A program made the translations under genes and the position numbers. Below, in pieces: positions 34,001-44,032 of a stretch of 64,000 nt of DNA. Below the pieces are notes generated by a model. It was not told the origin of the DNA and made no database searches. It saw only the letters and a list, made by a program, of their open reading frames with translations. Position 1 is the first letter of the stretch. Each line of letters begins with the position of its first letter. The stretch comes from Isoetes taiwanensis (lineage: Eukaryota; Streptophyta; Lycopodiopsida; Isoetales; Isoetaceae), in contig JAJEKV010000040.1 of NCBI GenBank assembly GCA_021234155.1, positions 3,137,799 to 3,201,798 of the forward strand, read 5' to 3'.

Positions 34001-34450
34001 ATATTTTCAAAAAGAATCCCAAAGCTCTAATATGGGGTCAGCCACCAAAGCTGATTGGGGGGAAAGCTGCTTGCTTCTGGCTATTGGTAAGTTCATGATT
34101 TAAAATGTTGTGAGGCATGAGGATTCAATGTTTGATGGTTGATGTGTGGCTTAGGGGAATTGCAAGGCATTGTAACTATCTTGGAGATTTGCTCCTCGCA
34201 TTATCGTTTAGCTTGCCTTGTGGCACTAGGTATAAATATTTTATATTAGCAATTTCCCATGTAACTCTCTCACTGTGGCTTTGACATGTTTTGTAGGTCT
34301 GTTATTCCATATTTCTATCCAATTTACTTATTTATTTTGCTTATCTGGAGAGAGAGGCGTGATGAAGCAAGGTGTCGAGAAAAATACAAGGAGGTTTGGG
34401 TTGATTATTGTAAAATTGTTCCATGGAGAATTTTTCCTGGCATATACTAG
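31032..34450 (+). CDS. FK: Delta(14)-sterol reductase (FACKEL type), 12 exons, apparent frameshift in exon 10
   Basis: Reduces the C14 double bond left by CYP51, using NADPH, in plant sterol synthesis; a multi-pass ER membrane enzyme of the ERG24/LBR family. Exons: 31032-31308, 31388-31443, 31567-31623, 31696-31787, 31965-32012, 32132-32255, 32409-32455, 33078-33159, 33609-33685, 33966-34086, 34155-34229, 34297-34450. All introns are GT-AG. Motifs in order: LPGK (about residue 71), QLNPQF (~165), HEEYMTSTWDI (~227), GDLVWIPFTFSIQ (~250), GANKQKHIFKKNP (~292), ARHCNYLGD (~332) and IWRERRDEARCREKY (~369-382). Exon 10 has one base too many in G6A3 (34057-34065). Past it the expected GKLLASGYW is read only in the +1 frame, and exons 11-12 stay in that corrected frame to TAG. 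Corrected length is about 402 residues against 369 in Arabidopsis, the excess being N-terminal. Either an assembly error or a null allele. Confidence 0.95.
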
Positions 34451-34533
34451 CCAGTTTAAAATCAAAATTGAGATACACGTTCAATACAAATGATAAAAAA
34501 TGGTAGAGTTCATGTGTATTATCCTTAATGTGA

Positions 34534-34539
34534 AATAAA
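34534..34539 (+). terminator. Poly(A) signal AATAAA for the sterol reductase
   Basis: A canonical AATAAA lies 84 bp beyond the stop codon and just before the downstream minisatellite. The position is suitable for 3' end formation. Inferred from sequence only. Confidence 0.55.
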
Positions 34540-34649
34540 CAAGACACCATGAATTCCCATGTCTTTAAATACACACCAAAAACGATGCCCACATTTTTTG
34601 AAGAGAAGGGAATTCTAGTTCTATGTTAGAGGTGCTGAGGTAGTGACAG

Positions 34650-35300
34650 GGGGATTGCAATTTAGAACATGGGGATTTTTTCGTAAGAAATGAAGAATGG
34701 GGGATGAGGAGAAATGGGCTAGTCATGAGTACAAGGGGTAATGAGGGAGTAATAAGGGGATTGCAATTTAGGCCATGGGGATTTTTACAAAAAAAAATGA
34801 AGAATAGGGGATGACAAGAAATGGGCAAGTCTGGGTTAGTAGGGGTAATGAGGGAGTAATGAGGGATTGCAATTTGGAACACGGGGATGTTCTGTAAAAA
34901 AAAATGAAGAATGGGTGATGAGGAGAAATGGGGTAGTCAGGGGTACTAGGGGTAATAAGGGAGTAATAGGATTGCATTTAGAACATGGAGACTTCCACGA
35001 AAAAAATGAATGGAGATTTCCACAAAAAAAATGAAGAATAGGGGATGACGAGAAATGGGGTAGTCAGGGTTAGTAGAGGTAATCAGGGAGTAATAGGGGG
35101 ATTTTTGCGAAAAAAATGAAGAATGGGGGATGAAAAATGGGGTAGTCAGTTTAGTAGGGGTAATAAGGGAGCAATAGAGGATTGTATATTAGAACGAGGG
35201 ATTGCAATTTAGAATGGAGGCTGAGTAGAAATGGGATAGTAGGTTCAGTAGGAGTAATGAGGGCATAATGGGGGATTGCACTTTAGAAATGGGGGATTTG
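34650..35300. repeat. Degenerate minisatellite, ~80-130 bp unit, about six copies
   Basis: Units carry GGATTGCAATTTAGAACATG, GGGATTTTT, an A-run with AATGAAGAATGGGGGATGA, GAAATGGGGTAGTCAGG and GGTAATGAGGGAGTAAT. Lengths vary through deletions inside units. It starts about 200 bp after the sterol reductase stop. The minus-strand open frames here are repeat artefacts. Confidence 0.9.
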
Positions 35301-35594
35301 CAATTGAAAAAGGAAACTAAAATAACTAAGGAATCGGAGGAACCAATTGTACTTGTAAACTTGTAATTGAGTTTGAAAAGAAGGCTGAAATCCCACTACC
35401 GGACGGAGAAAAACTAAAAAATTTTCAAGCCAATGAGAATCTGACAAGTCAGCGTTGTCTGATCATTTTGATGTCACACCATGGGTGCCCTAAACATTGC
35501 CGACGGAGGAAATCCTGCCCGGGAAAACATCCCGCCAAGAACTTGTCCGGATCACAGGTCAGAATGAAGATCCGAGATGGCAAGAAAATAAAGC

Positions 35595-35750
35595 TTCATT
35601 TTTGCAATCCAGTATTGGAATGGAAGCTTCGCAAACAAGCAGGTACAATCCATGATTTCAAATCGATGAAAGGTTCATTTTTGCAATCCAGTGTTGGAAC
35701 GGGAGTTTTGCAAACAAGCAGGTAAAACCCATGCTTTCAAATCGATGCTT
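35595..35750. repeat. Tandem duplication, ~78-bp unit x2
   Basis: Copies start TTCATTTTTGCAATCCAGT at 35595 and 35674. Both contain GCAAACAAGCAGGTA and TTTCAAATCGATG. An 85-codon open stretch from 35468 (basic, MSHHGCPKHCRRRKSCPG) runs through them. I do not recognise it. Confidence 0.8.
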
Positions 35751-35781
35751 TCAGATTCAAATTTCATCTTCCATATAGTTG

Positions 35782-35867
35782 GGCCGACCTACCGACCTAG
35801 CCGACCTCCCGACCTAGGTGGGAGAAGGCCGACCTAGGTGGGGATTTTTAGCCGACCTACCGACCTA
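35782..35867. promoter_or_regulatory. Cluster of seven CCGACCT motifs
   Basis: Seven copies of CCGACCT occur in 83 bp, at about 35784, 35792, 35801, 35809, 35829, 35852 and 35860. Six are preceded by A or G, giving RCCGAC, the core of the plant DRE/CRT element bound by DREB/CBF factors. Related motifs occur at 39883-39947, on the far side of the DUF7869 pseudogene. So the cluster could instead be a subterminal repeat of a transposon. Confidence 0.45.
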
Positions 35868-36120
35868 TTCTTCCAAAATTCAAGCTTTTATTTTCCTGCA
35901 GATAATTTACAAACAACATGTAATACATCTTCAGGAACCACTAATTCTGAATAAATAGCAAAAAAAGAGAAGAATAGACCTTGAACAACTTAGAAACAGC
36001 CAAATTATAATACAAAAAAATAAAAACTATTCAATTCTTAAATTACCTCTTCTAATCCATTGGTTCAAGTTTCATCCCTAGAGCAGAACCAATAGCAACA
36101 AAGATCTTGGTTTGCTTGGA

Positions 36121-37390
36121 TTAGCGCCTTGCAAATAGTGTCCACTGCCCAGAAACCCGAGCAACTTGTTGTGCCGTGCGTCTGGGGCCAGTATACATGA
36201 CTCTATCATCTTCATCTGAGCTAGGCAGTAGCTGAACATGTTCTTCTTGATTCTCAACTTGCATAGGCAGAGTTTGCCTAGATGGCCAGTTGAATGCAAC
36301 AAGTCTTCGACCTTGTGTCATGGCTTGTAATATTTCATATTGCTGGAGAAAAAACTGAGGCCACCATGAAGCATCTAAGTGATTAGAGCATGACTGAATA
36401 CTGGTCTCAATGTAATCCAATGATTTGTTTGAGACAAATTCTCTTCCCTCTTTTTTACTCTTTGTGATTTCTTTCAAGCTCTTTAGAGGCATTTGCTCTG
36501 CAGAGAGCATGGAAGTAGTCTCAGGGATGGTGCAAATGAATTGAATACCAGCTGCTGGCTGTCACTGCAAGGATGTGGCATATTTCTTTCCTTGTAGGAT
36601 GGCCTTGCCATCTGCAAGTGAGAATTTGATCTGATGCTGAAATGTAATGTTTCGTAAGGGCTCAATTACACAGTGACCCAATTGATCTCTCCGAAAAATC
36701 CATTCCTTGAAGTCGTAAGTTTCTTTCAATATCTCGATTTCTGGGCGAGGATTGTAGGAGTCTTGGATAACCTCAATCATTCACTACTACAAAAATAGGT
36801 AGAAATGGCACAAAAATGACATTTATCCTCCGCCTTTTTACGGGGCATAAACGTCACTTTTGTGCCATTTGGGGAGCACAAACGTCATAAATGGCACAAA
36901 AGTGACGTTTATGCCCCGTAAAAAGGCGGAGGATAAATGTCACTTTTGTGTCATTTCTACCTATTTTTGTAGTAGTGATTGCTAGCAGGCTGAGAGCTTT
37001 TTTCGAGCAAGACGTTTAGAGAACCTACTAAACATCTGATCAATTTGATCATGTGTATGACCAACAAGCAGGAAACCAATCTTCACCTTCTTGAAGATTT
37101 GTTTCTCAACTAGCATGGCACAGTAAGCAAACAATGCCTGATTCTTATTCTCTCTTGTCGTGTTGTCTAGCTGAAGGTATAGAACTGGTGGTATATGCTC
37201 CAGACTGGAAAGAATCTTATTCAATATTGTGATAGTGAGATTTGGATTAGCATGAATGTTTGGATAGTTCAAGAATGCCTTGCAAGAGAGTTTCCCATTA
37301 AAAACTATAGCACAAATGACATGCAGGTTATACGAGTACCGCTCTACATATTTTATGAGCTTTGTATAAAATGGATTGTATTATATATTC
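36121..37390 (-). pseudogene. DUF7869-type protein, disrupted by MITE, frameshift and stop
   Basis: Minus strand. The core (37350 to 36982) reads YNLHVICAIVFNGKLS, then LYLQLDNTTRENKNQALFAYC and VKIGFLLVGHTHDQIDQMFSRF. This is the signature of a large plant/invertebrate family of unknown function (DUF7869). The frame then slips by one base in the A-run at about 36996-37001. A 196-bp MITE splits the sequence, and it resumes at AMIEVIQDSYNPRPEIEIL and YDFKEWIFRRDQLGH. One in-frame TGA (36562-36564) interrupts it before the tail ends at 36121. The spaced acidic/His residues (QLDN, EN, GHTHDQID) look like a metal-binding nuclease pattern, so a transposase role is my inference. The N-terminal part was not found. 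Confidence 0.82.
36782..36977. mobile_element. Palindromic CACTA-type MITE
   Basis: A 196-bp element begins CACTACTACAAAAATAGG and ends with its inverse. It has arms of about 89 bp that are nearly perfect complements around a loop of ~18 bp. The 3-bp flank ATT is duplicated at 36779-36781 and 36978-36980, the size expected for CACTA elements. It is inserted in the DUF7869 coding sequence. Transcribed, it would make a long hairpin. Confidence 0.93.
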
Positions 37391-39880
37391 ATGAAGATTT
37401 TTGAAATGTAATCTTTTATTCTGTCTCTAGCACTGTTTATTAGAGCTACTACCATTTTTTTTCTACATACTTTCTTCTATTTTTGTAAAGTATTTCATCC
37501 CTTTTTTGAATTTTCCAGAATTTTCAAGGAATCTTTCAAACGCACATCTTAAATAAGTGCGTTTAAAACCTTGTTATGTTGCACTAAAGGTAAATAGATG
37601 ACTAAACCTTTGCCTATATTTGGTGCATGCTTCAGGTATTGCAAGCATGATTTAAGTCTCAGTGGTATTAGTAAAGGAAATCTTAAAATCTATCTAATAG
37701 CAGTTATCTGCTCTGGAACTAATATTCTTAACAGCAATGATCAAATATAATGTTTGATAGCAATTATTTGCTTCTGAAATTATCAAGTACAATTTTTATC
37801 AAGTATAATTTTTGAAATTATCAAGCATACTTGCTAAACTTTGGGGACAAGATCAAAATGGTCCGCCACAACCTTGATTTCCATGTGCCATAAGACTACT
37901 CATTCCATATGTATAGGATTAATGGATACAACATGAATCTTTTAACAACCGGTTCCAAATCGATATATAATTAGCTACAACATATCTCTACCTCTTGATA
38001 ACAAGGTATCAAAGCATGGAAGACAATGTTGCAGGTGCCAATACTTTCTCAAGCAAGTCATGTGATAGCACCTCCTACTCTGTATGGCAAAGTATGTGAT
38101 AGCTGCTATGTTTTTAGAGTATAATAATGCGTTGAGGTTTATGATGTGCCAAGTTGCAAGTGGGGTGCTACCCCTATTTGGGATTTGGATCCTTAGAAAA
38201 TTAATGTTATCATCCCGATGTTATCATCTAGAGACCACTTTTTTCAACATGTCTTGCATCAAGAGGGTTTTACAGCTTGAGAATATGTTGTGGTCGATGT
38301 TGAATATGTCTTAGCCGATTTCTAGTACTTCCAAGTGTTGGACAAACCTTAGGAAAATTTTGAAACTTGCAAAACTCAATTGCATTATTCATGCCATTCC
38401 AATTGGTAGTTTAACATAAATATTGAACGTCACACTATGTTTTTTTTTTTTAAACATAAAACAAAATAGTCGATCTTAAATTGTTTAGACAGAGAAGACG
38501 ATATAAACGATTCATATGGTCTAAGTTGAAATTCAATGCATTAGCAAAGGACCCAATCGTAGGCCCACTTAATCTTCTCTCTAGTAGCCTTTTAGTTGAG
38601 TAGAAAGAACATTGCCACCTCACAAATCCGTGCATAAGAGCTATTTCAATATTTTTCTCCACAAAGACATTTTTCCTTACTTCCAGTCCTAATGTGTCCT
38701 AATGTGTCCTGGAGGCTCCTAGTAAACCTTGACATATGAGGGTGAAGAGCCCAGCATGAAACCATCATAGTATTCCATGAAACCATCATAGTATTCCATG
38801 AGCCCAGCATGCTGTTATCATACTATTCCATGAAACCAGATTCTGCAAATGCGTAGAAGATAATCAGTGTGAGATGCCCATTCATTAGTGTGAGTGCGAT
38901 GAGGCTCATATTCATGGTTAGTGTTCATCGTTAAGAAGGGGGGAAAGGCATTCACCTATAGCAGAATCATCATCAGCTATAATTGTAGTGTGCCTATCAT
39001 CAGGCCCATTCTCTATTGGATTAACCACTCTCCATGTCTAGTTTCCTTTAAAGTTCAATCTTTGGGTCTACCAGTATCCTGCAACACAAGATTACACAAT
39101 TTTGTAAAGCCTCTTTTGCATTCCTCAGTTAGAGACTTTTTTTTCTATACTAACATATTCATCTCAACAGAGTACATAAATATGTTCTTCTTATATGTAT
39201 GTAATCATTAATTTTAAATTTGCAAGGCCCTTTTTTTGGCAAGGGAAATGGAGGTCACTTCATAGTAACTTAGACACGTAAAATAATTGCTGATAAAAAA
39301 GGAGAGAAACCATCAATGACTTCACATCCGCCCAAAGACAAGGTCTTCCCCAAACAAGAACATGTGCACCAATAGTAATCTTATATCAGCCAAAGCTATT
39401 CAAAACTTGCGAACCTGAATACACATACATGGCTAAACAAAGTCTCAAGTTTATATATAGATCCTAAGTACTAAAGCATTCATTAGTTAGGAAAAGCTCA
39501 AGATATTCTTCACTACTCCGACTAGCCACGATCTCTATTCTCATATTTTATATTAATGGTCTACATCCGCTAAGGATTTATATAGTTATTTACTCCCTTA
39601 TTCAACAAACTTAAATGCACTAAAAGACTAAACAACAATAAGTCCACTAGACAATCAAGGCAACAAATATGCTCAACAAATTGTTACAAAGTTGTTAAAA
39701 ATACAAAGTTGAACTACCATATAAAATGTACCACTTAACCATACAATCAAGAGTTGTCTTGAAGAAAGAAAACCCAGACCGGCATGACAAATTGTTGCAT
39801 AAGAGTTTGTCTAATGCACTCAAAATTCAATCAATGTAATATCAAAATTCACCGAATGAGATTAATCATCTATCTATATC
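37391..39880. other. No gene identified
   Basis: AT-rich. AAGGTATCAAAGCATGG at about 38005-38021 resembles a degenerate Copia primer-binding site (GGTATCAGAGC). Small duplications are at 38690-38710 (CCTAATGTGT twice) and 38757-38800 (ATGAAACCATCATAGTATTCC twice). No domain recognised. Confidence 0.4.
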
Positions 39881-39882
39881 AT

Positions 39883-39947
39883 AAGGTCGGCCCCAAATTC
39901 CGAGCTATTCCGACCTAGGTCTGAGCCGGACTATCCGACATGGTCGC
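39883..39947. repeat. Second CCGAC-rich cluster
   Basis: Contains AGGTCGGCCC, CCGACCTAGGTC, CCGGACTATCCGACATGG and a GGTCG...CGACC hairpin extending to ~39962. Partly inverted relative to the cluster at 35782-35867. Possible right flank of the DUF7869 locus. Confidence 0.4.
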
Positions 39948-39949
39948 TT

Positions 39950-42650
39950 GGGTCAAAACGACCAAAATTTTCTTTTCCCCTTTGATTGTTGCATCCCCGG
40001 GCGCCAAGAATGCCAAACAGGGATTTTGAGCAAAAGGGGCAGCCAAATCCTTTCCTGCGACTCAACTCTCTGTTTTCAAATCATAGGGTGGAAGGTAAGC
40101 TTGCTTCCATGATATTTTTGTTTCTAAACCGAATACGAGTGGAAAAATACTCACGCCTTTCTTATTCGGGTCAATACGCCTTTTCTTATACTCACTGCCC
40201 TTTCTTATCCTCTCATTTGCATGTCGCAGAAAGCAGCATCGAAGGTTTGCGCCAACAGAGCAAGGCATCGACCTCTTTGGCAATGACCATGATTTCTTCT
40301 TCTCAGTAAAGAAGAACACTTTGCCTCATCGGCCTCTGCTCTTTCTTTTTTTTTTTTAACACCGTGTTAGTTTAATGTCAAGTTTTTGATAGATTTCCTC
40401 TTAAGGATGATTTATTTATAACTTAGCTAAGAACAAAAGGGCAGGCTCAAAGGTTTTGCCCTTTGCCTCCGGAGTAGATTCCATGCACTACCGCAAAGAG
40501 AACCCGTGACTAGCCTAAGTAAGTGTTCATCTACAACAAATATTTTGTCTCTAGCTAATCCTCTGCTTTCCCTCGAATCCTCTATTTTTTCTATGCCGCC
40601 TACACATATAGAAAGACTATAGTATCCATTATCATGATGAAACCGCCGGGTTAGATGATTCGCTCAATAATTATACTTGGTGAATATTCAAAAAGGAATG
40701 CTTGCTCAAACGGACGAACTTACAAAATTATGAACAAAATTGTATAGCACAAGGTCAGCAGAACCAAATAAGGGTCATCATTCTCAGTCACCATCTAAAG
40801 CAATAATAAGGATCAAAGAAATCGAGAGAAAAATTCAATGACAATGCCTTAGCTACAACACAAAACCCAATGCCACAAACAATTCTGCCCAACTTCTATA
40901 CCGTATGACGGTTAAAATCGTATGTTTAATGATATGGCATTCTAACAAATAAGGAACACTTTGATTCAAACATCCACAAAAAGCTTCTTTTCTACAAAAA
41001 AGGGTAATCCAAAAAATAGAGAGTGTAGATAAATGGACCGTGACTAATGTTAGGTAGATTCAAACAAACGAACCACCAAGAAAAACAAACAGAACAAAAA
41101 ATCTTGAATATCTAGTGGATGAAAGGAATAATAAAGAAATCTCAAGTTGATCCTTTGCAATTAACTCCATTAACTGCAGATCATGAACAATAGAAATTGC
41201 AACAACTGAATTTTCTCTGTGTGGAATACATCTTGAGCCAATGGATCGGAGGGTACAAATACTCAACGCAACAACAATGTCGCACCATGAGGCCTCTCAA
41301 CAAAGTGAGGGCCATAAGTCGGAACCGATCGAGAATAACCTCGCGATTGCCGATCAAATGCCGGATCACCGCCGGCTCAAGGTTGGAGCGCCGAGACAAG
41401 GCATTAGGCTTCCTTCCTTTGTAGGGGTCCAAGACGGTATTTGATCATGAATAATGTGTCCGCCATGCTATGGCAAAGATAGAAGAGCATTGCAAATACC
41501 TGCATATTGACTTGAGCATTTGAATATAAGTTCTACAGATTTGAAGACTCTCATCCCCGAAGATCACAAGTAGACACTTGCCTGAAGAGCCAAGGAAAGG
41601 ACATTCATTGAAGATCACACAAGCAAAGCAAGGAAGTAGGATTCAAGTAAAACAAGTTAGAGTTTGAAGATTGGAAGACCCCTCAAGTTGTCTTGGTATG
41701 TGGCTAATTTTGAGTTCTTGGCATGAGTGTTATTTCACATGGATCACTACTTGAGCTTATCACCTTATTCCTACCCAAGATGCCTTGTTTGCCTCATGTC
41801 CCATGTCTCATCTTCATCTCCCTTAGCAAATTTGGCAAATAGCCTTTTCTCTAATCAAAACATATCACTCATGCACCATTCATACATCACACATTCATTA
41901 TGCCTCCATCATCTTGAAGAAGCAAAAATTCCACTCAATTTGGCCTCTCATATGATCTAAGATCATATTCTCTCTCTAAATGTCAAGGAAGAGAGAGAAA
42001 GTGCACAAATTCCTAAGAAGAGCATGAAAAAGTCAAACAATCAAGTTGTTACACAAAAGTTGCAAGCTTATGTGCACTAGTGCCAAATTGATCCATGTCA
42101 CCATCTAAAATTGTTAAATCACCATCCACATCACCACGAAGCATGCCATGTCATCACATACATGTCGCCTTTCATGAGATTTCATTCTTTCAAAAATTTT
42201 GACCTAAGTAAAGTCATTTTGGCACTTAGGGGGACATGTCATCACTTCATTATGCCACATCATCACTAATGCCTTCACATCATCCTACACGTGTCACACA
42301 CATCATTTCCACCTCACAAAAAGTTTTGACTAGAAAAAAAACATTTTGCCAACTTGCTCGACACATCATCATCTCATATTGCCATGTCATCTTCCATTTG
42401 CCAACTCACCATACCAACTTGCCACTTCATCATATTTTGCCCCATTTTGAGTTAAAAAATCAAAATGTTCTTTTTGCAAAAAAGATTCCTCCATGTCATA
42501 GAGCATAAAAAAGGATTCCATAGGAAAAAAGAATTTTCAAAAAAGACCTTGTTTTAACCTTCAGTTTTGAGTTCTTGGAAATCGTGCCAAAGTTCAAAAA
42601 AAAAAACATGAATTTTTTTTCCCTATCTACTCTCCTCCTCCCCCCTAGTC
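39950..42650. other. No gene identified; repeat-like at the 3' side
   Basis: Open stretches at 39986-40309 and 41197-41444 (plus) have no recognised family. From about 41740 the sequence is rich in CATCAT/CATGTCATC-type motifs with no frame, resembling the U3 part of a plant LTR, but no LTR partner was found. Confidence 0.35.
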
Positions 42651-42654
42651 TCTC

Positions 42655-42790
42655 CCCCATCCAATCTCCCCTTGCCACGTGGTACACCCAGGCGTGTGGG
42701 GCGGTAACGGACCGAATCCCACGTGGGCATAGCACGTCTGAATTAATATAAAAGGATTTTTTAGGCCTTATTTACCCTATCATCTTTTTC
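42655..42790 (+). promoter_or_regulatory. Promoter-like block: CCAAT, two G-boxes, TATA
   Basis: In order: CCAAT (42661), CCACGTGG (42675-42682), CCCACGTGGG (42718-42727) and TATAAAAG (42747-42754). The spacing is that of a strong class II plant promoter, with a predicted start near 42780. Downstream are short frames (including a 32-codon one from 42889) and the 46-codon frame at 43120. It could be a host promoter or the U3 region of an LTR; the CAT-rich sequence upstream favours the latter somewhat. Confidence 0.5.
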
Positions 42791-43119
42791 GCTAAATGTC
42801 TCAGGATATATTGACCAAGAGTTCTCAAGAACCCTAAATTCGATTCATGCCAAGATCCGGCCATCTCTCTTGAATCAACCACCTAATCATGGCAAAACAC
42901 TCTCTACTCATTCTAGGCCAAGAACTCCTAAACGAAACTAAAAGACAAAGTTATGAGCCGGATTTGCCAAGAACGGGCTGGAAATAGGGGATTAAGAAGA
43001 AGGAATCATGTTCAAAGAATTTTCGAGGGCTTTGGGCGCATGAATTGATCGAGATCACTCATTCTGAGACCGATCTTGAATGATTGTTGCTTGAATTTGG
43101 CTTCCTTGCTTCAGAACCC

Positions 43120-43260
43120 ATGGATTACCTGATGCAACCAGATTATTTGTTATTTGAAGACGATTTTGATCATGTGCCCAAGACTACAGAGCTTGGGAAT
43201 CTGTTTAATAACTGTGATATTGATGTGAATGAAAATCCGATCCTTGGTGTTACATCTTAG
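43120..43260 (+). CDS. Small hypothetical ORF (46 codons)
   Basis: ATG at 43120 to TAG at 43260. The frame is open from the TGA at 43081. It is acidic, with YLLFEDDFDHVPKTTELG and NNCDIDVNENPIL. The composition looks coding (few rare residues, D/E-rich) and might be a last exon. No homology is recognised. It lies about 340 bp downstream of the predicted start of the 42.7-kb promoter-like block. Confidence 0.25.
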   Translation: MDYLMQPDYLLFEDDFDHVPKTTELGNLFNNCDIDVNENPILGVTS

Positions 43261-44021
43261 TTTAATTTGCACTCAACTTTCCAAACAAGGTAAAACAAAA
43301 AAGTGAAAATATATTTTAAGGTAATTTGTTTATCAGAAGCATATTGTAAATCATATTACATCATATCTTATTCTGTTGATCTAATCCCAAAAATACAACT
43401 AGATTAAGTTGCATTCTAATCCAATCAGTGTAAACATTTAAGAGGCTTTGTTGATTGCAAATAGACCAGTGCATATATAGAGCATCATTCATTAAGAAAA
43501 AAAGAAAAAAAGAGCATAAAAAAAGCTTGAAAAGACATAAAAAGAGCAATCTGAATTTGCCTGTTCTCGCTTCTGTTGCATATCATTGCATTTACACCCT
43601 GAAGATTGTTGTTGCAATTTGGATCAAATGAGAAGTTCTCCCTTGTTTACAGACCACTAGAAGTCAATATCATCAGAGCTCAGAAAGGACCAACAAGGAT
43701 CAAGTTGCAAAGAATTGCTTGTTGTTTTCTCACTGTAACAGTCTGTTTGCAAATATCTTGAATTTAAAGGCTCTCTTGCATCTGCTTTTGCAAAAAGAAT
43801 GTTTGATCCTTGTGTGCAGACATCTCAGAGAGAGAATCAAGTGGTAGAACTAAAAAAAGATTCATATCCTTCGATCTGCAAAAATTTCTCACTGCCAGAG
43901 ATATTGACTCATTTTTGACCCAGTCAGAACTGAACATTTGAGTGATCTCTGCAAACTTTTTGGCATTTGAATTTTGGCCTTGCATTCCTTAAGACTTTAA
44001 GCAGGGCTTAACATTTGAAAT
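43261..44021. other. No gene identified
   Basis: AT-rich sequence up to the gap. A 73-codon minus-strand open stretch (43764-43985) has no recognised motif. Confidence 0.4.
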
Positions 44022-44032
44022 NNNNNNNNNNN
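44022..44032. other. Assembly gap (11 N)
   Basis: Run of eleven N. The true gap size may be different. Confidence 0.99.

Noticed and set aside
34275-34493. Separate small ORF in the last exon region of the sterol reductase
   Set aside because: It is an alternative frame of exon 12; the conserved IWRERRDE...KY motif is in the other frame.
37985-38030. Copia primer-binding site
   Set aside because: GGTATCAAAGC is one base off GGTATCAGAGC, but no LTR ends immediately upstream and no pol follows. Noted only as a possible remnant.
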